From NCBI GenBank assembly GCA_024699595.1, contig JAILPG010000127.1:1-34971 (forward strand): a DNA stretch of 34,971 bases. Direction: 5' to 3'. Source of the stretch: Lachnospiraceae bacterium. Lineage in GTDB: Bacteria > Bacillota_A > Clostridia > Lachnospirales > Lachnospiraceae. Below are positions 17,824 through 24,986 of the stretch, piece after piece. The notes beneath the pieces are model-generated. The model did no database searches. It worked only from the letters and a program-made list of their open reading frames with translations, and was not told the origin of the DNA. A program made the translations under genes and the position numbers. How positions within the stretch are numbered: position 1 is the first letter of the stretch; every line of letters starts with the position of its first letter.

Positions 17824-18738
17824 TCAGACAAGCTCAAGCAGTGTAAGTATAAGAGCCATTCTGATATATACTCCGTACTGTACCTGTTCAAAGTATTTGG
17901 CACGTTTGTCGCTGTCCACCTCAACGGATATCTCATTTACCCTCGGAAGAGGATGCAGCACCATCATGTCTTCCTTGGCAAGAGCCATTTTCTCCTTGTT
18001 CAAAATATAATAATCCTTCAGTCTTACGTAGTCCTCTTCATTGAAGAAACGTTCTCTCTGTACTCTGGTCATATACAGTATGTCGAGGCTGTTTATGACA
18101 TCCTCAAGTCTTGATACCTCAGTAAATTCGGCATTGTTCTTTGTAAGGACGTCCTCTTTTATATATCCCGGGATCTTAAGTTCTGTGGGTGATATGAAGA
18201 CAAATTTCACGTTTTTGTATCTTACGAGTGCATTTACAAGGGAATGTACGGTACGGCCGAACTTCAGATCACCGCAGAGACCGATGGTCATATTGTCAAA
18301 GCCGCCCTTAAGCGCGTGTATCGTCATAAGATCAGTAAGCGTCTGGGTCGGATGCTGATGTCCGCCGTCTCCTGCATTGATGACGGGGATCGAGGACTTT
18401 GAGGCGGCGACTAAAGCAGCTCCCTCCTTGGGATGCCTTATCGCACAGATATCGGCATAGCAGGAAATGATCCTGATGGTATCCGATACGCTCTCACCCT
18501 TAGCCGCAGAGGAGGAGTCGGCGCTTGCAAAGCCCAAAACCTGTCCGCCGAGTCTTATCATGGCGGATTCAAAGCTTAACCTTGTCCGGGTGCTCGGCTC
18601 ATAGAAGCAGGTGGCTAAGATCTTTCCGTCACAGAGATGGGAATATTTTTCGGGATCTTTTTTAATGTCATCCGCAAGCTCCATCAGTTTTTCAAGTTCT
18701 TCCACCGTAAAATCAAGTGGATTCATCAAGTGTCTCAT
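17824..18738 (-). CDS. pyrB: Aspartate carbamoyltransferase catalytic subunit
   Basis: PyrB condenses carbamoyl phosphate with aspartate, the first committed pyrimidine step. The 304-residue protein has the carbamoyl-phosphate STRTR motif (49-53), the flexible loop with SSSAAKGES around Lys80, [11 protein letters not shown] near 127-137, TRVQRERF near 224-231, and HPLPRVNEI (262-270). AAGGAG lies 6 bases before the ATG. A strong terminator sits only about 16 bases before its start codon (18755-18786), leaving no space for a promoter after it. Expression must therefore read through the terminator, or initiate within it. With pyrI downstream the product should be an allosterically regulated ATCase. 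Confidence 0.97.
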   Translation of the reverse strand: MRHLMNPLDFTVEELEKLMELADDIKKDPEKYSHLCDGKILATCFYEPSTRTRLSFESAMIRLGGQVLGFASADSSSAAKGESVSDTIRIISCYADICAIRHPKEGAALVAASKSSIPVINAGDGGHQHPTQTLTDLMTIHALKGGFDNMTIGLCGDLKFGRTVHSLVNALVRYKNVKFVFISPTELKIPGYIKEDVLTKNNAEFTEVSRLEDVINSLDILYMTRVQRERFFNEEDYVRLKDYYILNKEKMALAKEDMMVLHPLPRVNEISVEVDSDKRAKYFEQVQYGVYIRMALILTLLELV

Positions 18739-18754
18739 TTATTGCTCCTTTCAT

Positions 18755-18786
18755 AAAAAACGGGGCGAAGAAAAAACTTCGCCCCG
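18755..18786 (-). terminator. Intrinsic terminator/attenuator between nitroreductase and pyrB
   Basis: Read on the minus strand, CGGGGCGAAG and CTTCGCCCCG form a perfect 10-pair GC-rich stem with a six-T loop, followed directly by six T (complement of 18755-18760). It begins 6 bases after the nitroreductase stop codon. The pyrB Shine-Dalgarno element begins 3 bases after the T-run. It is a textbook intrinsic terminator in form; whether it is conditional is discussed in the findings. Confidence 0.9.
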
Positions 18787-18792
18787 GTAAGA

Positions 18793-19332
18793 TCATTTAT
18801 ATGTAAGCAGGTCTGATACCGTCTTTCGTTTGGGAACATCCGGTGTCTCATCGGGATGTCCGATACATATGATATTGACTAATTCCCTGTCCTCAGGGAT
18901 CTCAAGGACATCTGAGAGTGAATCATCAAATATACCCATTATAACGGTTCCGAGACCGTACTCATAAGCTGCGAGACAGAAGGTCTGATTTGCGATCCCC
19001 GCATCAAACATCTGCCACGTGTCCTTTCTGTTTGTGGTAAATGATCCGTCCTTCTCATATCCGCATCTGTTCTTAAGAACGGTTACGGCTATAAGCATGG
19101 GTGCGGACTCCATGGTTCCTCTGTTATATGTAAATCCTGTGGTACATTCGGATGAGATCCTTGCCTTAAGCTCCTTATCCTCGATCGCTATATAGCGTAC
19201 AACCTGGGTATTCTTCCAGGAGGGAGAAAAAGAAGCCAGCTCGATTATCTTTTCGAGCGTTTCATGAGAAACAGGTTCATCCGTGAATTTTCTGATACTG
19301 CGGCGTCCCTTAATGCAATCCTTTATATCCAT
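18793..19332 (-). CDS. Nitroreductase family protein
   Basis: A 179-residue FMN-dependent oxidoreductase-like protein of the short nitroreductase family. It starts with DCIKGRRSIRKF (5-16), whose Arg-Arg-Ser residues bind the FMN phosphate in this family. It also has ASFSPSWKNTQ (33-43) and a GLGTVIMGIFD segment near 126-136. The C-terminal HPDETPDVPKRKT is the usual family end. The start is ATG 19332, preceded by AAAGGAGG at 5 bases; the longer open frame to 19446 would run through the promoter. It has its own strong promoter (19386-19414). Natural substrate cannot be read from sequence. It is the gene immediately upstream of pyrBI, separated by a terminator. Confidence 0.92.
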   Translation of the reverse strand: MDIKDCIKGRRSIRKFTDEPVSHETLEKIIELASFSPSWKNTQVVRYIAIEDKELKARISSECTTGFTYNRGTMESAPMLIAVTVLKNRCGYEKDGSFTTNRKDTWQMFDAGIANQTFCLAAYEYGLGTVIMGIFDDSLSDVLEIPEDRELVNIICIGHPDETPDVPKRKTVSDLLTYK

Positions 19333-19385
19333 GAATGCCTCCTTTGAGATATGTATAGAAAATGAAAGACTGTTTATCTTCGAAA

Positions 19386-19414
19386 AGTATACCTTATCAA
19401 AAACCTCTGTGCAA
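19386..19414 (-). promoter_or_regulatory. Sigma-A promoter for nitroreductase (and possibly pyrBI)
   Basis: On the minus strand TTGCAC (19414-19409) is followed after exactly 17 bases by TATACT (19391-19386), a near-consensus promoter. It is about 54 bases before the nitroreductase ATG. It is the only strong minus-strand promoter I see upstream of pyrB. Confidence 0.65.
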
Positions 19415-19437
19415 GGCAAAAATATCCGTTCACTTTC

Positions 19438-19468
19438 TTGACACATCCGAACGATACTGTGGTATCAT
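19438..19468 (+). promoter_or_regulatory. Candidate sigma-A promoter for the folC-folP-folBK operon
   Basis: TTGACA (19438-19443) is consensus; TATCAT (19463-19468) is a fair -10 but the spacer is 19 bases, longer than ideal. It lies 58 bases before folC and is divergent from the nitroreductase promoter, the two -35 boxes being about 24 bases apart. Confidence 0.45.
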
Positions 19469-19525
19469 AAAGCGAAAACAGATACTTTTTGACGTTATGA
19501 TCACATAGAATAGAAAGGCAGTAAC

Positions 19526-20839
19526 ATGGATTATGCTCAAGCCGTAGATTATATAAAGGAAGCCTCCGAAAGAGGGATAAAGCTTGGCCTTGACAGAATG
19601 AAGGTCCTGATGGAGTATCTCGGAAATCCCCAGGATTCCATGAAGTTTATTCATGTCGCGGGAACAAACGGCAAGGGCTCGCTCATAACCTACCTTGCTT
19701 CGGTACTCATGCGTTCGGGATTTTCGGTCGGACAGTATACCTCTCCTTATGTGGCTACCGTGCTTGAGCAGTACCGGATAAACGGGCGAAACATGAGCGC
19801 GAATGATTATTCCAAATACATAACCATCGTGGCAGGCGCGTGCAAAAAAATGGAAGAAGAGGGCCATGAGGCTCCCACGGCTTTTGAGATAGAAACCGCC
19901 GCAGCTTTTTTGTATTTTAAAAACTATTTCTGCGACATAGTACTGCTCGAAGCAGGCATGGGCGGAGAGACGGATGCGACAAATATCGTAAATACGGTGC
20001 TTGTATCGGTGATCACGGTGATCAGTGAAGATCATCTGGGAGTACTCGGAAACAGTATCGAGGAGATCGCAAGGAAAAAGGCAGGCATAATAAAATGCGG
20101 CGTTCCCGTGGTCATGTTCCGCGCAGATGACAGGATCGAAAAACAGATAATAGACCGATGCAAGCAGGGCGGATCTGAACTGTACGTGGCTGACCCGAAT
20201 CTCATCACAAACCGGAGATACGGGATGAGCGCCCAGTATTTTTCCTATAAAAACAGGCGTAATCTTGCTATATCAATGGGAGGCGACCATCAGATAGACA
20301 ATGCAGCGCTTGCTCTGGAGGTCTGCGACAGGCTTATAAGCAGAGGCCTCATCATAGCAGAGGATGAGATAAGAGAGGGACTTGCACAGGCAAAGATAGA
20401 GTTTCGGATGGAAAAGATAATGGATGATCCCCTCTTTATAATCGACGGGGCTCACAATCCGGGCGCCGTGACCAGTCTGAGAAATTCCCTTGCCCATGAT
20501 CTTATGGCAAGGAGAATGATATTCATCATAGGGATATTTAAGGACAAGGATTATAAAAAGATCTGCGAGATAATGGGACCGATGGGTGACTGCTGTATCG
20601 CAGTGGAGACAAAGGATAACAAAAGAGCGCTTCCCAAGGAGGAGCTTGCGGAGTGTCTCAGACAGTACTGCGATGACGTATACGTTTCCGAGGATATCAC
20701 GGACGCCGTAAGGACAGCGCTCGAGCGGGCAAAAAAGGCCGAGGATGATCAGGAGGAGCCGCTTATAGTTGCCTTCGGATCGTTATCGTATCTTGGAGAG
20801 TTAAAAGAGAAGGTTAAGGAGATCAAAGGACAGGAGTGA
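19526..20839 (+). CDS. folC: Folylpolyglutamate synthase / dihydrofolate synthase
   Basis: FolC adds glutamate to dihydropteroate and/or extends the polyglutamate tail of folates using ATP. The 437-residue Mur-ligase-family protein has the P-loop VAGTNGKGS (44-52), the TSPY segment near 72 and an LEAGMGGETDATN loop near 140-152. It also has the EDHLGVLG and KAGIIK motifs, IDGAHNPG near 309-316 and a C-terminal FGSLSYLGEL. GAAAGG precedes the ATG. It heads a three-gene folate operon (folC-folP-folBK) with its own candidate promoter. Whether it carries dihydrofolate synthase activity as well cannot be told from the sequence, but the neighbouring genes for dihydropteroate production favour a bifunctional enzyme. 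Confidence 0.95.
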   Translation: MDYAQAVDYIKEASERGIKLGLDRMKVLMEYLGNPQDSMKFIHVAGTNGKGSLITYLASVLMRSGFSVGQYTSPYVATVLEQYRINGRNMSANDYSKYITIVAGACKKMEEEGHEAPTAFEIETAAAFLYFKNYFCDIVLLEAGMGGETDATNIVNTVLVSVITVISEDHLGVLGNSIEEIARKKAGIIKCGVPVVMFRADDRIEKQIIDRCKQGGSELYVADPNLITNRRYGMSAQYFSYKNRRNLAISMGGDHQIDNAALALEVCDRLISRGLIIAEDEIREGLAQAKIEFRMEKIMDDPLFIIDGAHNPGAVTSLRNSLAHDLMARRMIFIIGIFKDKDYKKICEIMGPMGDCCIAVETKDNKRALPKEELAECLRQYCDDVYVSEDITDAVRTALERAKKAEDDQEEPLIVAFGSLSYLGELKEKVKEIKGQE

Positions 20840-20864
20840 GCCGTAAAGGGCCCGGAAACGGATC

Positions 20865-21710
20865 ATGAAGATAGGAAGCAGGGATTTTAAGACCTCTTTA
20901 AAAACATATATAATGGGCATAATCAATGTGACCGAGGATTCTTTTTCTGACGGCGGAAAGAATCTTAATACCGGGGATATGCTTAAAAGCGTAAGGAAGA
21001 TGACAGCCTCCGGCGTGGATATCATTGATGTCGGAGCCCAGTCCACAAGACCCGGCTACATCGAAGTATCAGAGGATCTGGAGATTAAGAGGGCATACAA
21101 TTCCATAAAAGCCATACGAGAGATAAGCGATATCCCGATATCGGTCGACACCATGAGAGCATCCGTGGCTGAGGCTTCGCTTAAAGCCGGTGCGGATCTT
21201 ATCAATGACGTATGGGGCGCGCGTGATGATGATATGGCCGATGTTATAGCAAAACACAGGGTTCCCTGTGTTTTGATGCATAACAGGGACAGTATATATC
21301 CTGCATCCTCCGATGAGGATTACATTAAGACGCTTTGTGACGAGCTTGGGGCGATAGCAGAAAATGCAGAGAAAAGAGGAATAGAAAGGGATAAGATAAT
21401 CCTTGATCCGGGGCTTGGCTTTGCCAAGGAATACGAACAGAATCTCATCATCATGGCAAATCTTAAAAGACTTAACACTCTCGGATATCCGATGCTTTTA
21501 GGTGCTTCGAGAAAATCCTTTATAGGAAATGCTCTGGATCTGCCCGTAAATGAGAGACTTGAGGGAACCTTAGTGACAACGCTTATGGCGGCAATGGCGG
21601 GCTTTATGTTTGTAAGGGTTCATGATACGGAAGAAAACAGCCGCGCAGTCAGAATGTATGAAAGCATAAGGGAAAGGGAAACGGCCGGTTATGGATTATA
21701 TCAGCATTGA
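20865..21710 (+). CDS. folP: Dihydropteroate synthase
   Basis: FolP joins p-aminobenzoate to 6-hydroxymethyl-dihydropterin pyrophosphate and is the sulfonamide target. The 281-residue TIM-barrel protein shows IMGIINVTEDSFSDGG (16-31), DVGAQSTRPG (55-64, where the family more often has GGESTRPG), DLINDVWGA, VLMHNRD, the DPGLGFAKEYEQN segment, GASRKSFIG near 221 and the terminal VRVHD. It starts 25 bases after folC, and its last 20 bases overlap the start of the folBK fusion in another frame. The glutamine in GAQSTRPG is the only deviation I notice; I would not infer sulfonamide resistance from it. Confidence 0.96.
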   Translation: MKIGSRDFKTSLKTYIMGIINVTEDSFSDGGKNLNTGDMLKSVRKMTASGVDIIDVGAQSTRPGYIEVSEDLEIKRAYNSIKAIREISDIPISVDTMRASVAEASLKAGADLINDVWGARDDDMADVIAKHRVPCVLMHNRDSIYPASSDEDYIKTLCDELGAIAENAEKRGIERDKIILDPGLGFAKEYEQNLIIMANLKRLNTLGYPMLLGASRKSFIGNALDLPVNERLEGTLVTTLMAAMAGFMFVRVHDTEENSRAVRMYESIRERETAGYGLYQH

Positions 21711-22521
21711 CAATCTTGAGGTATTCGGAAATCACGGAGTATATGAGGAGGAGAAGAAGCTTGGCCAGAAATTCCTGATCTCCTGCAAGCTTTATCTTGA
21801 CTTAAGGGCTTCGGGAATGAGCGATGAGCTTGATGAGACCGTTCATTACGGCAAGGTATCGCATCTCATATACGACCATATGAAAGAGCACTCCTACCAG
21901 CTTATAGAAGCTGCAGCCGAAAATATAGCAAGGGAGATACTGTTAAGATTCAACCGTGTAAAACGTTTGACTTTGAAGATACAGAAACCGTGGGCTCCGA
22001 TAGGGCTTCCTCTTGAGGCTGTATCCGTATGTATAGAGAGGGGATGGCACAGTGTATATGTGGCTCTGGGATCAAACCAGGGCGACAAAGAGGGCTACTT
22101 AAATGCGGCCGTATCCGCCTTTGAGGAAAGAGAGGATACCTTCCTTGGATCGCTGTCCGAATATGTGGAATCAAAACCCTACGGGGATGTGGAACAGGAT
22201 GATTTTCTCAATGCTGTCTGTCATATAAAGACTCTGATGACTCCCGAGGAGCTGCTGATATTTTTGCATGATACCGAAAATAAGCTTAACAGGGAGAGAA
22301 CGATCCACTGGGGCCCGAGGACGTTAGATCTGGATATCCTTATGTATGATGATCTTGTTATGGATTCCGAGCAGCTTACGATCCCTCATCCCGAAATGCA
22401 TAAGAGGGATTTTGTGCTGGCTCCTCTGTGCGAGATAGCCCCGAGACTCAGACATCCTGTTTTCAACAGGACTGTTACCGAGCTTTTGGATGATCTTAAA
22501 GACAGGTATATTAAAGACTGA
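21691..22521 (+). CDS. folBK: Dihydroneopterin aldolase / HPPK fusion
   Basis: One 276-residue protein carries two consecutive folate enzymes. Residues ~1-118 are dihydroneopterin aldolase (VFGNHGVYEEEKKLGQKF with the substrate Glu near 20, and KIQKPWAP with the catalytic Lys near 99). Residues ~122-276 are 6-hydroxymethyl-dihydropterin pyrophosphokinase (VALGSNQGD, 124-132; GPRTLDLDI, 208-216 with the metal aspartates; HPEMHKRDFVLAPL). The fusion lets the aldolase product pass to the kinase whose product FolP uses. Its start lies inside the folP 3' end (20-base overlap). The stop codon directly abuts that of the convergent gene, forming TGATCA. GTP cyclohydrolase is not in this window. Confidence 0.95.
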   Translation: MDYISIDNLEVFGNHGVYEEEKKLGQKFLISCKLYLDLRASGMSDELDETVHYGKVSHLIYDHMKEHSYQLIEAAAENIAREILLRFNRVKRLTLKIQKPWAPIGLPLEAVSVCIERGWHSVYVALGSNQGDKEGYLNAAVSAFEEREDTFLGSLSEYVESKPYGDVEQDDFLNAVCHIKTLMTPEELLIFLHDTENKLNRERTIHWGPRTLDLDILMYDDLVMDSEQLTIPHPEMHKRDFVLAPLCEIAPRLRHPVFNRTVTELLDDLKDRYIKD

Positions 22522-23544
22522 TCAGGGAACAAACACTTCCGGAAGAGTACTTCCGCTGGTGGGTACCCTGAAATACCTTGACTGGTCCAGATAATCCTGA
22601 AAATAGGTGTAATAGGACGTCATATTGACGTTTGTAAAGATTCCCTCTGCTATGGCGGTCTTTTCACTTCCGTCGCCGTTCATCCTGATGAGCATGGGGG
22701 AATTTTTGTCGCTCTTCTGATAAAAGACCACGTTGCCGAGCACATTAAACAGATCAAGTCTGTCATCCGTAAGCTTTGTAACGGTATTGTCGCTTACGGA
22801 ATATCTGTACAGGTGATAGTCATCATCCACGCTCATGTAATAGATATAGCCGTTTGAATAAACCGGGTTGTGCACACGCTCGTTCAGATAGATGCTGCTC
22901 TGAAGAGTCCTTGTGTCAAGCACCGCCAGCATATGGTTGTTATTATAGTCGGGATAGAAGATGTTTCCGCTTATGACGCAGGAGGGGTTGATATATTCTT
23001 TGGATATCAGTCCCTTTTCTTCGCTATCGGTACTTACGTATTTAAGAGATGTCTCATCATCATCCGCATACTGGTAGTAGACCGTATCGTCGGAAAGCAC
23101 CACAAAGCCGCAGACCGCACGGTCGAGGCATTTGATCTCTTTTTTTCCGGTCGTTTTTTTTCTGTAGATGCCATGCATGTTGCCGGCTAGTCCGAAAATG
23201 GTGCCTATGTCTGAATCTATCTGGTTGAAATAGATGTAGTTTCCGCCGCAGTTTAGGTATTTTGCGGGTACATCCATAAACAGCTCGGCTCCGGAACCGT
23301 CCGCATTCATCCTGTATATATATCCGTGGTCATAGGGATTTATGAAATAGATAACATTTCCCGCCTCACAGAACAGACCGCCGTTATTTAAGTTTCCGGC
23401 AGTGTTTCCTACAGTCCCCTGGGGATTTGAAGGAATCCTTTTTCTGAGGTTTGAGATTATACCTCCGGTTATAAGCAGGAGGACCACTACGACCGCGATT
23501 ATAATGATGATGAGGTTTTGGTTGTTTTGTCTTTTATCAGCCAT
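22522..23544 (-). CDS. Membrane-anchored DUF5050-type beta-propeller protein
   Basis: A 340-residue protein with a short positive N-terminus (MADKRQ), one strong membrane anchor (about 10-31, rich in Ile and Val) and an extracytoplasmic domain of repeated beta units. The repeats carry YIYxxN/D and VYYQYAD-like strands: YFINPYDHGYIYRMNADGSG, NYIYFNQIDS, YVSTDSE, GYIYYMSVDDDYHLYRYS, and FYQKSDKNSPMLIRMNGDGS. This is typical of the DUF5050/TolB-like propeller proteins common in Clostridia, assigned by pattern. No catalytic residue is evident; ligand binding or cell-envelope sensing is possible but unproven. It is transcribed divergently from the AAA+ gene and converges end to end with folBK. Confidence 0.8.
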   Translation of the reverse strand: MADKRQNNQNLIIIIIAVVVVLLLITGGIISNLRKRIPSNPQGTVGNTAGNLNNGGLFCEAGNVIYFINPYDHGYIYRMNADGSGAELFMDVPAKYLNCGGNYIYFNQIDSDIGTIFGLAGNMHGIYRKKTTGKKEIKCLDRAVCGFVVLSDDTVYYQYADDDETSLKYVSTDSEEKGLISKEYINPSCVISGNIFYPDYNNNHMLAVLDTRTLQSSIYLNERVHNPVYSNGYIYYMSVDDDYHLYRYSVSDNTVTKLTDDRLDLFNVLGNVVFYQKSDKNSPMLIRMNGDGSEKTAIAEGIFTNVNMTSYYTYFQDYLDQSRYFRVPTSGSTLPEVFVP

Positions 23545-23591
23545 TTTATTCTCCAGAGGGATTTATGCAAGCTTACGGTATAGGATGACTT

Positions 23592-23619
23592 TTGACCCTG
23601 TCATCATTTATATTATAAC
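23592..23619 (+). promoter_or_regulatory. Candidate promoter for the AAA+/ppx/ppk operon
   Basis: TTGACC (23592-23597) and TATAAC (23614-23619) are separated by 16 bases in the 133-base AT-rich gap between two divergent genes. A second TATAAT occurs at 23630-23635 without a good -35. No convincing promoter for the divergent DUF5050 gene stands out, though the same AT-rich stretch could supply one. Confidence 0.4.
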
Positions 23620-23677
23620 AGAAAAGGTTTATAATAATAATACATGTGCGTAAATTTGGCAGGGGCAGGGTTATTGT

Positions 23678-24982
23678 ATGAAGAAAATGCTTATATACAG
23701 GGATCATGAGTATAAAGAACTGATAAGAGATACGCTAAAGGCTATGGAGATGTCCGAAAAAAAAGACGCAGGATGTAGTAGCGGACAGGAGAAGGATGAT
23801 CTTGAAAGTCTGGTGACAGGCATAGCGGGAAGGCTTATTGAATTTGTATCGGAATACGGGTTTTACGGAAATCTGTGGCAGATGCTCATTACCTATGTGC
23901 TGGTCTCTGATGAAAACGAGTACTCAAAAGCCTGTGAGATCAGGGGAAACGTGGAAGGAAGCCTTAACGAGGCTGCCATACATGATCTTTCGGTCTTTAA
24001 GGAATGGTTTGATCACGATCTGAGTTTCCTTGACGAAAGAGAAGGCGGCAGCCTTAAGAGCCTTATATCCGATTACAAGGGATCTGCAGTAAACGGAAAG
24101 CATTTCATGAAAGGCATGAATGACATACTCTTAAGGCTTTCCAAAACCCTTTCGGAAAAAAAGGATGTATATGGATTTAAGGATGAACTGACAGGATTTT
24201 ATAAGCATTATGGTGCGGGAAAGTTCGGACTTAATGCTGCTTTCAGGGTTTCCGTAAAAAAGAAGGGCGGGGCAAATTTAATACCCGTGAGCAATGTAAG
24301 GGATATAAGCCTTGATGACCTTGTAGGCTATGAGCTTGCCAAACAGAAGCTAATCGAGAATACCGAGGCCTTTGTCGAAGGAAGGAATGCCAATAACTGC
24401 CTGCTCTTCGGGCCTGCGGGAACAGGCAAGTCATCAAGCATTAAGGCTGTTCTTAACATGTACCGTGACAGGGGCCTTAGGATGATAGAGCTTAATAAGG
24501 ATCAGTTCAGGGTCCTTTATGACGTGATGGATCAGATAAAGGACAGAAATTACAGATTCATCATCTACATGGACGATCTTTCCTTTGAGGATTTCGAGAC
24601 GGATTACAAATATCTTAAGGCGATGATAGAAGGCGGACTTGAAGAAAGGCCGGACAATGTGCTCATCTATGCGACGAGCAACAGAAGACATCTGATAAAG
24701 GAATCTTTCTCAGACAGAAATGACAGGGATGACGAACTGCACATTTCCGACACGATGCAGGAGAAGCTTTCCCTCTCAGCAAGATTTGGAGTGACGATAT
24801 ATTTCGGATCACCCGATAAAAAAGAATTCAACAGGATAGTAAAGGAACTTGCGGACCGTTACGGGATAAACATGCCGGAAGATGAGCTGATAAGCGAAGC
24901 AAACAAATGGGAGCTTTCGCACGGAGGCCTGTCGGGAAGGACCGCACAGAACTTCATAGATCATCTGGCCGGAAGGGGGTAA
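23678..24982 (+). CDS. DUF815-type AAA+ ATPase
   Basis: A 434-residue cytoplasmic AAA+ ATPase. The N-terminal ~200 residues are helical and not recognisable by motif. The ATPase core begins near 205 (IPVSNVRDISLDDLVGYE), with Walker A GPAGTGKS at 245-252, Walker B in FIIYMDDLSFED near 289-300, a sensor-like YATSNRRH, and an LSARFGVTIYF stretch resembling the arginine-finger region. This arrangement is that of DUF815 proteins, sometimes described as predicted ATPases of the AAA+ superfamily. Its biological role is not established. It precedes the ppx-like gene by four bases, with the ribosome site of that gene inside its 3' end. That implies coordinated synthesis and suggests, without proving, a part in polyphosphate metabolism. 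Confidence 0.85.
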   Translation: MKKMLIYRDHEYKELIRDTLKAMEMSEKKDAGCSSGQEKDDLESLVTGIAGRLIEFVSEYGFYGNLWQMLITYVLVSDENEYSKACEIRGNVEGSLNEAAIHDLSVFKEWFDHDLSFLDEREGGSLKSLISDYKGSAVNGKHFMKGMNDILLRLSKTLSEKKDVYGFKDELTGFYKHYGAGKFGLNAAFRVSVKKKGGANLIPVSNVRDISLDDLVGYELAKQKLIENTEAFVEGRNANNCLLFGPAGTGKSSSIKAVLNMYRDRGLRMIELNKDQFRVLYDVMDQIKDRNYRFIIYMDDLSFEDFETDYKYLKAMIEGGLEERPDNVLIYATSNRRHLIKESFSDRNDRDDELHISDTMQEKLSLSARFGVTIYFGSPDKKEFNRIVKELADRYGINMPEDELISEANKWELSHGGLSGRTAQNFIDHLAGRG

Positions 24983-24986
24983 AAAC

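Noticed and set aside
19430..20035. A 201-codon minus-strand open frame opposite folC
   Set aside because: It is antisense to a clearly identified folC gene, has low-complexity composition typical of a shadow frame and no ribosome site.
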